Assembly (NCBI GenBank): GCA_016702645.1
Contig: JADJDP010000046.1
Span: forward strand, 1 to 64,000
Source of the DNA: Flavobacteriales bacterium
Lineage (GTDB): Bacteria > Bacteroidota > Bacteroidia > Flavobacteriales_F > PHOS-HE28
DNA: 64,000 nucleotides
Direction: 5' to 3'
Numbering within the stretch: position 1 is the first letter of the stretch; each line of letters starts with the position of its first letter. The notes beneath the pieces are model-generated. The model was not told the DNA's origin and ran no database searches. It was given only the letters and a program-made list of their open reading frames with translations. Shown here one piece after another: positions 43,984 to 52,160 of the stretch. The position numbers were made by a program, and so were the translations under genes.

Positions 43984-44774
43984 AGAAGATCATTTGGTCC
44001 CTGCTGGGGCTCTTTGCGGGCAAGCGAAGCATGCAGGGCTTCTATGAAGGCCTGCTGGGCGTCGCCTTAGACGGTATGAACTACGGACGCGGTGGCAACT
44101 TCCGCACGAGCGGTGAACTGCACCTCCTGTACCACATCAAGAACAACCTGAAGGATGCTCCCAAGCCGATCCTCTTCGATGTCGGCGCGAACATCGGTGA
44201 ATACTCCATCGCCCTCGCCGACTTTTTCGGGTCAACAAGCACGGTACATGCCTTCGAGCCTTCCAAGGAAACCTTCAAGAAGCTGAAGACGACGATCGGA
44301 CCACGAACCAACGTTGTCGCGAACAACTGTGGCCTCAGCGATAGCGAGGGGACGTTGCGCCTGTACAAGAACACGGAACGGCACACACTGGCATCGGTGT
44401 ACCAGCGAGACCTGGAGCACTACGACCTGAAGCTGGACCAGGTGGAGGAGATCCAGCTCTCCACTGTGGATGCGTTCTGCACCACCCACGGCATCGAACG
44501 ATTGCACTTCCTCAAGATCGACATCGAAGGCCATGAACTGAGCGCGTTGAAAGGAGCCGAACGCATGATCCGCGAAGGCCGCATCGACTTCATCCAGTTC
44601 GAGTTCGGCGGTGCCAACGTGGATTCACGCACCTACTTCCGCGACTTCTTCACGCTGCTGAAGCCGAACTTCCGGATCTACCGCATCGTGCGCGATGGGC
44701 TGCGGCCGATCGAGCAGTACATGGAATCGTACGAGCAGTTCAATACGATCAATTACCTCGCAGCAAAACGCTAA
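43980..44774 (+). CDS. FkbM-family SAM-dependent methyltransferase
   Basis: 264 residues. The SAM-binding motif I is FDVGANIGEYSIALADFFG, followed by VHAFEPSKETFKKL (motif II acidic residue) and the FkbM signature LHFLKIDIEGHELSALKGAE. Members methylate hydroxyl groups of sugars or polyketides, or act on lipid-linked glycans; the acceptor is not clear here. It is the last gene of the four-gene overlapping operon and is convergent with tsaB. Being cytoplasmic, it contrasts with the exported proteins encoded just upstream. Confidence 0.85.
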   Translation: MKKIIWSLLGLFAGKRSMQGFYEGLLGVALDGMNYGRGGNFRTSGELHLLYHIKNNLKDAPKPILFDVGANIGEYSIALADFFGSTSTVHAFEPSKETFKKLKTTIGPRTNVVANNCGLSDSEGTLRLYKNTERHTLASVYQRDLEHYDLKLDQVEEIQLSTVDAFCTTHGIERLHFLKIDIEGHELSALKGAERMIREGRIDFIQFEFGGANVDSRTYFRDFFTLLKPNFRIYRIVRDGLRPIEQYMESYEQFNTINYLAAKR

Positions 44775-44784
44775 GGAGCCGGGA

Positions 44785-45471
44785 TCAAGCGTTGCGCTTC
44801 TTCGGCTGCGTGACGTTCGCCTCCTTCCCGTAGAGCGGCGCGAGGTAGGCAAGATCATCCATTTCTCCATCGCGCAAGCGACGTTCCGCGTGAGCGAACA
44901 TGGCTCTTGCATGCGCTTTGATCCCCGGCACATGCTGGATGTTGGGTACGCTCTTCCAAAGCTCGGTCGCCTTGTCAGCACCATCACCGAAGACGCAACA
45001 CTGGCCCACGGCCGCGGTCCATGCTTCATCCAAAACCTGCGGATGCACAGCCCCTACTGCAAAGCCCTCCGCATCATGTTCCTGCGTGAACACTTCCATC
45101 CGCCGCGCATCGATCATGGGCCACTTCCGAAGAGTGGTATTCCCGCCTTCTAACCCCGCGGCTTCGACCAAGGTCGTGAGCGTGTTCACGCCAATGATCG
45201 GTTTGTCCAGTGCGTAGCACAGGCCTTTCGCAGCGCTAAGCCCGATGCGCGAACCCGTGTACGACCCCGGGCCGATGCCCACGGCCACTGCGTCGATATC
45301 CGCCAGCTTCAACCCGGCTTCTTCCATCACCTCGGCCACGAATACGTTCACCTTCTCCGCATGCGCATGGCGTTCGCTCTCCACTTCGCGCTCCGCCAAT
45401 ACAAGACCATCGCGCCCCAGCGCGACGCTGCACAATTTGGTGGTGGTCTCGATGGCCAGGATCAGCGGCAT
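44785..45471 (-). CDS. tsaB: tRNA t6A37 threonylcarbamoyl complex subunit TsaB
   Basis: 228 residues from ATG 45471. It is an ASKHA-fold partner that supports TsaD in making t6A at position 37 of ANN-decoding tRNAs. Family motifs are LAIETTTKLCSVAL at the start, ERHAHAEKV and VAVGIGPGSYTGSRIGLSAAKGL. A GTG two codons earlier overlaps the TolC-like stop and is possible. The end (EANVTQPKKRNA) is basic. It sits 2 bases after the TolC-like gene, so it probably shares its transcript although the functions are unrelated. Confidence 0.93.
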   Translation of the reverse strand: MPLILAIETTTKLCSVALGRDGLVLAEREVESERHAHAEKVNVFVAEVMEEAGLKLADIDAVAVGIGPGSYTGSRIGLSAAKGLCYALDKPIIGVNTLTTLVEAAGLEGGNTTLRKWPMIDARRMEVFTQEHDAEGFAVGAVHPQVLDEAWTAAVGQCCVFGDGADKATELWKSVPNIQHVPGIKAHARAMFAHAERRLRDGEMDDLAYLAPLYGKEANVTQPKKRNA

Positions 45472-45473
45472 GC

Positions 45474-46892
45474 TCACAAGGTCACCGGCATGCCTTGGAG
45501 GATATCCAGGTACTTGGTTGCCATCACGTACTGGTACTTCGCGTTGATCATGTCCGCCGTGGACCGGTTCAAGCCGGCCTTCACGATGGAGAGTTCCATG
45601 CTGGTGATCACGCCTTGCACGAAGCGTTCCTGTGCGAACTCGAGGTTCAGCGTACCGGCTTCCACGGCCTTCTGCGCTGCAAGGAACTGGCGATAGCCGG
45701 AGCGTTGCGCCACCATGGCGTCCAGTACGTTGCGTTGCAGATCGTTGCGCACACTCACCATGTTGTTGCGCGTCTTCTCGTGTTGCACACGAGCTTGGTC
45801 GATGGCCAGCTTGTTCTGCATGTTGTTGAACAGCGGCACGTTCAGCGTGAAACCGATGCTCTCGTTCAGGTTCTGGTCGAGCTGATCGTTGAAGGGTGTC
45901 AACTCCGTGTTGTAGCTCACATTGGGTGTGTACACCTCTTCGCCGCTCGCGGTGGCACCGATGAGGATGGGGGCACCAACGACCGGTTCGCCCACAACGC
46001 GCACATCGCGTCCGCTGAAACCCGTTCCAACGGAGCCGTTGAGGGTGAGCGATGGGATGCTGCCCGCCTTGGCAATGGAGATGTTGCGCTCGGCACTTGA
46101 AACCTGTGTTTCCGCTTGTGCGAACGACGGGTTCGTGCGCAATACGTTCGCCAGCACTTCGTCCGCCGATGAGGTGGGTTCCATCACGCTCAACGAACTG
46201 ATCACCGGGCCTTGGATATCGAAGCTCATCATCTCCTGGGGCTCCAGTTGCAGCGAACGGCCCAGCGCGAGCATGCGCTGATCGCGCTGGTTGCTGATAT
46301 CGGTGATGGTGTACTCCTCCTGGGCCAGCTGCGATTCCAGCGAGAGCAGGTCGGCACGAGCGAGACGCCCTGCTTCGACCATGGCCTGGGTGCGTGCGAT
46401 CTGCTCACGGGTACTCGCCGCTTGGGCTTCCGCCGCCACCAGTCTCTCACGCAAACCGAGCACGTCCAAGAACGCCTGTACCACCTCGAGCCGCACCTGA
46501 TTGCGCGCCGCTTCCATCCCCTGCAAGGCAGCTTTGGCATCCAGTTCGGAACGCTTGATGACACCCTGCTTGCGCATGCCCTCGAACAGGCTCACGGTAC
46601 TGCTGAGGTAGAAGTTGTTCGTGCGGACACGGTCCGTGGCGAATGTGTTGGTGAACCGGTCCACGACACGGCCGTAGTTGTAGCCATGGGTGGCCACGCC
46701 GTTCAGGTTCGGCGCAAGGTCCCAATATGTTTGATCGTGCGTCTTGTCGGCGAGCTCGGCATCCAGGCTCGCATTGAGCACAGCGAGGTTCTTTTCCTCT
46801 GCCCGGGCGACGCATTGTTCCAAGGTCCAAGGCTGCTGGGCGTGTGCAGCGGTGAGTGCGGCACACATTGCCAGGGTGATCGATAGGCGCAT
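45474..46892 (-). CDS. TolC-family outer-membrane efflux protein
   Basis: 472 residues. The signal peptide MRLSITLAMCAALTAAHAQ decides the start at 46892. Two long coiled-coil stretches (about 150-245 and 355-450) with the usual repeats ARNQVRLEVVQAFLDVL and QHEKTRNNMVSVRNDLQ form the periplasmic alpha-barrel, and WTLEQCVARAEEKNL near the N-terminus is typical of the family. It exports substrates across the outer membrane with an inner-membrane pump. No adaptor or pump gene is adjacent, so the partner is elsewhere. A TACTTTTG element lies 34 bases upstream of the start. Confidence 0.9.
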   Translation of the reverse strand: MRLSITLAMCAALTAAHAQQPWTLEQCVARAEEKNLAVLNASLDAELADKTHDQTYWDLAPNLNGVATHGYNYGRVVDRFTNTFATDRVRTNNFYLSSTVSLFEGMRKQGVIKRSELDAKAALQGMEAARNQVRLEVVQAFLDVLGLRERLVAAEAQAASTREQIARTQAMVEAGRLARADLLSLESQLAQEEYTITDISNQRDQRMLALGRSLQLEPQEMMSFDIQGPVISSLSVMEPTSSADEVLANVLRTNPSFAQAETQVSSAERNISIAKAGSIPSLTLNGSVGTGFSGRDVRVVGEPVVGAPILIGATASGEEVYTPNVSYNTELTPFNDQLDQNLNESIGFTLNVPLFNNMQNKLAIDQARVQHEKTRNNMVSVRNDLQRNVLDAMVAQRSGYRQFLAAQKAVEAGTLNLEFAQERFVQGVITSMELSIVKAGLNRSTADMINAKYQYVMATKYLDILQGMPVTL

Positions 46893-46926
46893 GGTCAACG
46901 ACCCGGACGTTAGGAACGGGTGGTCC

Positions 46927-46934
46927 CAAAAGTA
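46927..46934 (-). promoter_or_regulatory. -7 element TACTTTTG before the TolC-like gene
   Basis: Exact TAnnTTTG match on the - strand, 34 bases before the start codon and identical to the elements at 14961 and 57612. Confidence 0.6.
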
Positions 46935-47042
46935 TCGGGGCGCTTGGGGAGCCCGTGATGGATTTGATGAACGGTGGAGGCGGTGGTCGGGTGGCCCGGC
47001 TGGAGCGCATCCCACGACCACCCTTCAGGCTCCGCGAGGGCC

Positions 47043-47123
47043 TTTCGCGATCATGCAGCGTTGCTCAGCCCTCACAGAGCACTCCCGCTATGCTCGGGCT
47101 TCGTGCCTTGCCTGATCGCGAAA
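47043..47123. repeat. Perfect 11-bp inverted repeat in a 271-base intergenic stretch
   Basis: TTTCGCGATCA (47043-47053) and TGATCGCGAAA (47113-47123) are perfect inverted repeats separated by 59 bases that contain a smaller AGCCC/GGGCT pair. The region between the OmpA-family and TolC-like genes (46893-47163) holds no convincing gene. It may be a decayed small inverted-repeat element or a folded 3' UTR. Confidence 0.5.
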
Positions 47124-47163
47124 TACCTCTCGCTCGCTTCCGAAAGTGATCTTGGGATGCGCT

Positions 47164-48393
47164 CTAGTTGCCGAGCACCTTGATCTCCACCCGGCGGTTG
47201 GCCTCGCTTTCCTCCTTGTTCTTCGGGGCCGGGAAGAGCATCTGGGCGTTACCGATACCCACATAGGAAAGTCGCTCAGGTTCCACCTCGTTCACGAGAA
47301 GGAAATCGTAGACGGTCTTCGCACGGGCCGTGCTCAGGTCGATGAACTCCTTTTTGTTCTTGAAGGTGGGGCCGTTCACATGACCTTCTATCTCGATGCG
47401 AACCTTGGGGTTCAATTGCATGAAGCGAAGCAAGAGCAACAGCGAAGCTTCGGATTGGCGCATCACCTTGTCCTCGTTCCCCACGAAGCGGATATCGTCC
47501 AGCACGACGCGTTCACCGGCTCCTACCGGCGTGAGCTTCACCTCCACGTTCACGACCGGCTCCGTATTGCCCTTCACCTTGGTGGTGTGGAACATGTAGC
47601 CGTTGCGCACGCATCCGATCTTGATGTTGCGGTACATGTCCATCTCATAGCTGTAGCTGCTTTTGCCCTTGGCTTCCACCACTTCGTCGAAACGCATGCC
47701 GTCTATGGTGAGGTTCGCATCGATGGGCTTGCCTGTCTTCGCGTCCACAATGGTGATCACGAGTTGTTGTTTTTGCTTCTTCTCCTCAGGTTCGGGCGGT
47801 GGCGGAGGAGGATCGTAGTGGAAGCGGATGGTGTAGCCGGCGAGCGGCCTGTCCTGGTAATCGATCACCAAGTAAAAGAGTTCGCCTTGCTGCACTTCAA
47901 TACCCCTGCTGAAGCTGCTTCCCACCCCGCTTCGGATGAAGTCGTCCGGTGCGTCCTTCCGAAGTCCACAGATGGAACGGTTGGACTTGTCGTTCCGGGA
48001 GATATTGCTGCGGATCGGTGCCACCTGTTTGGCTGCGAGCTTGTCGCAAATACCGGGCACTGCACCTTGGAAGATCAAAAAGTCGATATCGTCCTCGATG
48101 TTGTCCGGGATGATATCGAAGGTGAGGGTTGTGGTGGCGGGCGAACGGAACTTGTACCATGTGGTGTGGTGTTCGCGCTCGAACCACTGCGTGTGGTCGC
48201 TCGGATTCTCCTTGATCTCCAGCTTGTTCCCGAAACCACGCACCGCAGCCGGTTGGTGGTAGATGGAATCATTGATGGAAATGGCCCCTGTGCAATCACC
48301 ATTGTCCTGCGTGAGAACGCCTTGTGCATGCACGGTTAAGCCGTGTGCGAGAACGCACACTACCACGACCGAACGGATCCGTTCCACTATCAC
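47164..48393 (-). CDS. OmpA-family peptidoglycan-binding outer-membrane protein
   Basis: 409 residues from GTG 48393. A signal peptide ends TVHAQ. A beta-sandwich region of about 150 residues follows (CTGAISINDSIYH, TWYKFRSPATTTLTFDI), then a Pro-rich hinge (DPPPPPPEPEEKK), a carboxypeptidase-regulatory-like module (VDAKTGKPIDANLTIDG) and a C-terminal OmpA domain (VRIEIEGHVNG, LSTARAKTVYDFLL, ANRRVEIKVLGN). The NxxLSxxRAxxV-type core that binds diaminopimelate is replaced by IDLSTARAKTV, which still fits. It anchors the envelope to the wall. It begins 26 bases after metH ends on the same strand. Confidence 0.85.
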   Translation of the reverse strand: MIVERIRSVVVVCVLAHGLTVHAQGVLTQDNGDCTGAISINDSIYHQPAAVRGFGNKLEIKENPSDHTQWFEREHHTTWYKFRSPATTTLTFDIIPDNIEDDIDFLIFQGAVPGICDKLAAKQVAPIRSNISRNDKSNRSICGLRKDAPDDFIRSGVGSSFSRGIEVQQGELFYLVIDYQDRPLAGYTIRFHYDPPPPPPEPEEKKQKQQLVITIVDAKTGKPIDANLTIDGMRFDEVVEAKGKSSYSYEMDMYRNIKIGCVRNGYMFHTTKVKGNTEPVVNVEVKLTPVGAGERVVLDDIRFVGNEDKVMRQSEASLLLLLRFMQLNPKVRIEIEGHVNGPTFKNKKEFIDLSTARAKTVYDFLLVNEVEPERLSYVGIGNAQMLFPAPKNKEESEANRRVEIKVLGN

Positions 48394-48419
48394 GGCCCGT
48401 GCATACGACCGAAAAGGGG

Positions 48420-50876
48420 CTAAGGTTCGTAGCCGAGGTTGCTACCCAGCCAGCGTTCCATGTCGTTCGCTTCCAGCCCTTTCCGGCGCGCCATATCGAT
48501 CACTTGGTCGCGGCCTACACGCCCCACGCCGAAGTACTTGGAACGAGGGTGTGCGAAATACCAGCCGCTCACGGCTGCTGCGGGCGACATGGCCAGTCCT
48601 TCCGTGAGGACGATGCCGGTATGCTGGGTGGCATCGAGCAAGCGGAAAAGCTCGGGCTTCTCGGTGTGGTCCGGGCAGGCGGGGTAGCCCGGCGCAGGGC
48701 GAATGCCGTCGTACGCTTCCTTGATCAACTCATCGTTGCTCAGGCTCTCCTGAGTTGCATAGCCCCAAAGCTCCTTGCGCACCACTTCATGCAACTTCTC
48801 AGCGAAGGCTTCCGCCAAACGATCCGCTAATGCCTTCAAGAGGATGGCGCTGTAGTCGTCGTGCTTGTCTTCGAAGCGCTTCACTCGTTCGTCCACTCCA
48901 TGTCCCGTGGTGACCGCGAAACCACCAAGATGGTCCAAGCCCGCGTTCTTGGGCGCGATGAAATCGGCCAGTGCATTGTACGGTACGCCCGGCGCTTTTT
49001 TCGATTGCTGGCGCATGGTCTGGAAGCGACCGATGACCTTCGAGCGCGATGCATCGGAGTACAGATCGATGTCATCGTCATCAACCGCGTTGGCTGGCCA
49101 GATGGCCGCCACCCCATGGGCCTGCAACCATTGCTCCTTCACGATCCGGTCGAGCATCTTCAAGGCATCGTTATGCAGGCGCGTGGCTTCAACGCCAACT
49201 ACCGCATCGGTGAGGATCGCCGGGTACTTGCCCGCGAGTTCCCAAGCCATGAAGAAGGGCGTCCAGTCGATGTACGGCACCAGCTTCTCCAAAGGATAGT
49301 TGCGGTAAGCGAACACGCCCGTGCTCTTGGGAGCCACCGGCGGTTCACCTGCCCAGTCGATGGTGAACTTCCGCTGTCGGGCTTCCGATAGCGGCACGTA
49401 CTCCTTTTCCCGTTGGTGCCCCTCGTACTGGGTGCGAACCTTGGCGTATTCGTCCCTGATGGATGCCTCGAACTTCTCCCGTTCGTTGTCGCTGAAGAGG
49501 TTGTTGACCACGGGCACACTGCGACTGGCATCGATCACATGCACCACCGGCTTGCTATAGTGGGGCGCGATCCGCACGGCAGTGTGAACGCGTGATGTTG
49601 TTGCGCCGCCAATGAGCAACGGTGTCTCGAAGCCTTCGCGCTCCATCTCCTTCGCCACATGCACCATCTCATCGAGCGAGGGTGTGATCAATCCGCTGAG
49701 GCCGATGATGTCCACCTTCATCTCGCGTGCGGTCTTGAGGATGGTCGCGCTCTGCACCATCACACCCAGATCGATCACCTGCCAACCGTTGCACGCGAGG
49801 ATCACACCCACGATGTTCTTGCCGATGTCATGCACGTCGCCTTTCACGGTGGCGAGCAGGACCTTCTTCGCACCCTCGCGTTGTGTACCCAGTACTTGTG
49901 TTGCCTTCTTTGCTTCCAGGAACGGCTCCAGGTAGGCGACGGAGCGCTTCATCACGCGGGCGCTCTTCACCACCTGCGGAAGGAACATCTTTCCCGATCC
50001 GAACAGATCGCCAACGACGGTCATGCCTGCCATCAGCGGTCCTTCGATGACGAGGACGGGTTCCTCGTACTTGACCCGCGCCTCCTCCGTATCCGCCTCT
50101 ATGAACTCCGTGATGCCGTGGACCAGCGCATGCTTAAAGGCAGTATGAATGGCCTCGCGCACGGGCTCGTTCCCGCGGAAGCTGAAACTCACGTTGCTAA
50201 CACCTCCACTGACCAAAGCACCTGGCAGGTTCTGTTTGATCCAGCGCACTGCCTCGATGTAGTCGATGGCGTAGCGGTCGTGCTCGCTCATCCCCGTGGC
50301 CACCGTGAGGATGTTCGGGTCGATGATGATGTCGTGCGGCGGGAAGCCCGCCTTCTTGATGAGCAGGTCGTAGACGCGCTGTGCGATCTGGATGCGGCGC
50401 TCGTAGTTGTCCGCCTGGCCTTGCTCATCGAAGCACATGACCACGGTAGCGGCACCCAGCCGACGGATGATCTTCGCTTGTCGCAGGAATTCTTCTTCGC
50501 CTTCCTTCAAGCTGATGCTGTTGGCAATGCCCTTTCCCTGCAAACACTTCAGCCCTGCTTCGATCACGCTGAACTTGGACGAGTCCACCATCACAGGCAC
50601 GCGTGCGATGTCGGGTTCCGCCGCAATGAGGTTGAGCAACTTGGTCATGGCCTGCACGCCATCGATCAGGCCTTCATCCATGTTCACGTCGATGACCTGT
50701 GCTCCGTTCTCCACCTGCTGGCGGGCGACGTTCACGGCTTCATCGTACTTGCCTTCCTTGATCAACTTCCGGAAGGCCGCGCTACCGGTGACGTTCGTGC
50801 GTTCGCCGATGTTGACGAAGTTGGCACCTTTGAAAATGCGGAGCGGTTCGAGACCGCTGTAGTTCGGGATGCTCAT
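48420..50876 (-). CDS. metH: Cobalamin-dependent methionine synthase, folate/B12/activation part
   Basis: 818 residues. The pterin-binding domain starts with NIGERTNVTGSAAFRKLI and includes AQVIDVNMDEGLIDG. The cobalamin domain has GDVHDIGKNIVGVILACNGW (DxHxxG with the Co-binding His) and LIGGATTSRVHTAVRIAPHY. The C-terminal activation domain binds SAM and includes RPAPGYPACPDHTEKPELF and MSPAAAVSGWYFAHP. It transfers the methyl group of methyltetrahydrofolate to homocysteine together with the separately encoded N-terminal module. Its ATG overlaps the upstream stop (ATGA). Both genes lie downstream of a SAM-I riboswitch. Confidence 0.95.
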   Translation of the reverse strand: MSIPNYSGLEPLRIFKGANFVNIGERTNVTGSAAFRKLIKEGKYDEAVNVARQQVENGAQVIDVNMDEGLIDGVQAMTKLLNLIAAEPDIARVPVMVDSSKFSVIEAGLKCLQGKGIANSISLKEGEEEFLRQAKIIRRLGAATVVMCFDEQGQADNYERRIQIAQRVYDLLIKKAGFPPHDIIIDPNILTVATGMSEHDRYAIDYIEAVRWIKQNLPGALVSGGVSNVSFSFRGNEPVREAIHTAFKHALVHGITEFIEADTEEARVKYEEPVLVIEGPLMAGMTVVGDLFGSGKMFLPQVVKSARVMKRSVAYLEPFLEAKKATQVLGTQREGAKKVLLATVKGDVHDIGKNIVGVILACNGWQVIDLGVMVQSATILKTAREMKVDIIGLSGLITPSLDEMVHVAKEMEREGFETPLLIGGATTSRVHTAVRIAPHYSKPVVHVIDASRSVPVVNNLFSDNEREKFEASIRDEYAKVRTQYEGHQREKEYVPLSEARQRKFTIDWAGEPPVAPKSTGVFAYRNYPLEKLVPYIDWTPFFMAWELAGKYPAILTDAVVGVEATRLHNDALKMLDRIVKEQWLQAHGVAAIWPANAVDDDDIDLYSDASRSKVIGRFQTMRQQSKKAPGVPYNALADFIAPKNAGLDHLGGFAVTTGHGVDERVKRFEDKHDDYSAILLKALADRLAEAFAEKLHEVVRKELWGYATQESLSNDELIKEAYDGIRPAPGYPACPDHTEKPELFRLLDATQHTGIVLTEGLAMSPAAAVSGWYFAHPRSKYFGVGRVGRDQVIDMARRKGLEANDMERWLGSNLGYEP

Positions 50877-51874
50877 GCGAGGACAGGCAGAGGTCGGGGT
50901 TTGTGCTTCTTCGCCTCAGCAGCAAGGGCGGCGATGTGCGGAGGTGTGGTACCGCAGCACCCGCCCACCACGTTCACCCAGCCGCTGGCCATGAACTCAC
51001 CGACGAGCTTGGCTGTGACCTCCGGTGATTCGCGGTACTCGCCCATCTGATCGGGAAGCCCGGCGTTCGGATACACGCTCGTCCGACAGGTCGCTTGTTC
51101 GGCGATCACCTCCAGATAGGGACGCATCTGTGCAGCACCCAAGGCGCAGTTGAGGCCCATGCTGAACAACGGCACATGCGCCATGCTGATCAGGAACGCA
51201 TCGATGGTCTGTCCGCTCAACGTGCGGCCGCTGGCATCGGTGATGGTAACACTGCACATGAGCGGAACACGCGTGCCGCGCTTCTCGAACACTTCCTCGA
51301 TCGCATAGAAAGCGGCCTTGGCGTTGAGCGTATCGAAGATCGTTTCCACCAGCAAGAGATCCACGCCTCCATCGAGCAACGCATCCACCTGTTCCGAATA
51401 CGCTTTGACAAGATCGTCGAAGGTCACGGCGCGGTAACCGGGGTCGTTCACGTCCGGACTCAGTGACGCGGTCTTGTTCATGGGTCCAATGGCACCCGCA
51501 ACAAAGCGAGGACGCGATGGGTCCAAAGCCGTGTACTTCGCGCAAGCCTCCTTGGCAAGCTGGGCACTTCGCACGTTCAATTCGCGTACCAACGGCTCGC
51601 ATTGATGCTCACCCTGCGCAATGCTCGTAGCGCTGAAGGTGTTGGTCTCCACGATGTCGGCGCCAGCCTCCAGGTATTGCTCGTGGATCAAGCGGATGGC
51701 TTCCGGTCGCGAGAGCGAAAGCAATTCGTTGTTCCCCTTCAGCAGGATCGGATGCTCCTCCATGCCTTTCGGATGGAAGTCCTCCTCGGTGAGGCCAAGG
51801 CGTTGGATCATGGTCCCCATGGCGCCATCCAGCACCAGGATCCGTTCTTCTGCGAGTTGTTCTATCGTCTTCAT
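50873..51874 (-). CDS. metH: Methionine synthase homocysteine-binding module (separate gene)
   Basis: 333 residues. The homocysteine S-methyltransferase barrel begins ILVLDGAMGTMIQRLGL. Zinc-binding cysteines are seen in MGLNCALGA and in VVGGCCGTTPPH. In Escherichia coli this is the first domain of one long MetH; in Bacteroidota it is usually a separate gene, and the intact 4-base overlap with the larger gene shows a natural split, not a frameshift. ATG 51874 follows the riboswitch terminator by 10 bases; a longer frame runs back through the terminator and is not translated sequence. Confidence 0.93.
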   Translation of the reverse strand: MKTIEQLAEERILVLDGAMGTMIQRLGLTEEDFHPKGMEEHPILLKGNNELLSLSRPEAIRLIHEQYLEAGADIVETNTFSATSIAQGEHQCEPLVRELNVRSAQLAKEACAKYTALDPSRPRFVAGAIGPMNKTASLSPDVNDPGYRAVTFDDLVKAYSEQVDALLDGGVDLLLVETIFDTLNAKAAFYAIEEVFEKRGTRVPLMCSVTITDASGRTLSGQTIDAFLISMAHVPLFSMGLNCALGAAQMRPYLEVIAEQATCRTSVYPNAGLPDQMGEYRESPEVTAKLVGEFMASGWVNVVGGCCGTTPPHIAALAAEAKKHKPRPLPVLA

Positions 51875-51884
51875 TCCAGAGCAC

Positions 51885-51916
51885 AAAAAAGCCCCACCCG
51901 TGGCACCGGATGAGGC
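51885..51916 (-). terminator. Riboswitch-controlled intrinsic terminator
   Basis: Reading on the - strand, GCCTCATCCG (51916-51907) pairs with CGGGTGGGGC (51900-51891) over a 6-base loop and is followed by TTTTTT (51890-51885). Its 5' arm contains CTCATC, the exact complement of GATGAG in the 3' strand of riboswitch P1, which allows an alternative antiterminator pairing. Confidence 0.9.
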
Positions 51917-51953
51917 ATGCTGCGCTGGAATTGTACACAGGGACCTGATCACG

Positions 51954-52094
51954 GCTCATCTTCTCCCTCTTTGCCGCGGTTCGACAGGCTCACCGTGACA
52001 AAGAGGAACTGGATTTGGCACCTGTCCGGGGTGGGGTACACCGGGGGGTTGCCAAGGCTTCACAGGGCCAGTCCCTCTGCCTTTCTTGATAAGC
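51954..52094 (-). promoter_or_regulatory. SAM-I (S-box) riboswitch upstream of metH
   Basis: Reading on the - strand from 52093: CTTATCAAG (P1 5' strand), then AGAGGGACTGGCCCTGTGAA with the kink-turn, GGCAACC, and AGGTGCCAAATCC. A P4 stem follows (CAAAGAGG / CCTCTTTG, 52006-51999 and 51973-51966 on +) and finally GATGAGC, which pairs with GCTTATC to close P1. These are the invariant elements of the SAM-I class. High SAM should stabilise P1 and free CTCATC for the terminator at 51885-51916, switching metH off. A near-consensus -7 element (TATCTTCG) lies at 52114-52121. Confidence 0.93.
51977..51995 (-). repeat. REP-like hairpin copy inside riboswitch P4
   Basis: On the - strand CGGT-GAGCCTGTCGA-ACCG has the same 11-base GAGCCTGYCRA-type loop core as two hairpins at 62990-63054. 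It caps the extended P4 stem of the SAM-I riboswitch. Confidence 0.6.
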
Positions 52095-52113
52095 GATTGG
52101 AAAGAACGCGGGG

Positions 52114-52121
52114 CGAAGATA
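52114..52121 (-). promoter_or_regulatory. Near-consensus -7 element TATCTTCG for metH
   Basis: One mismatch to TAnnTTTG, about 20 bases before the 5' end of the riboswitch aptamer, at the right place to start its transcript. Confidence 0.4.
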
Positions 52122-52160
52122 GCACCACGGCCTACTAGGGGGATCTCTACATTCGTCCAC

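Noticed and set aside
48420..51874. Split metH as a frameshift artefact
   Set aside because: Both parts have their own start and stop with an ATGA overlap and complete domains, and separate genes are usual in Bacteroidota.
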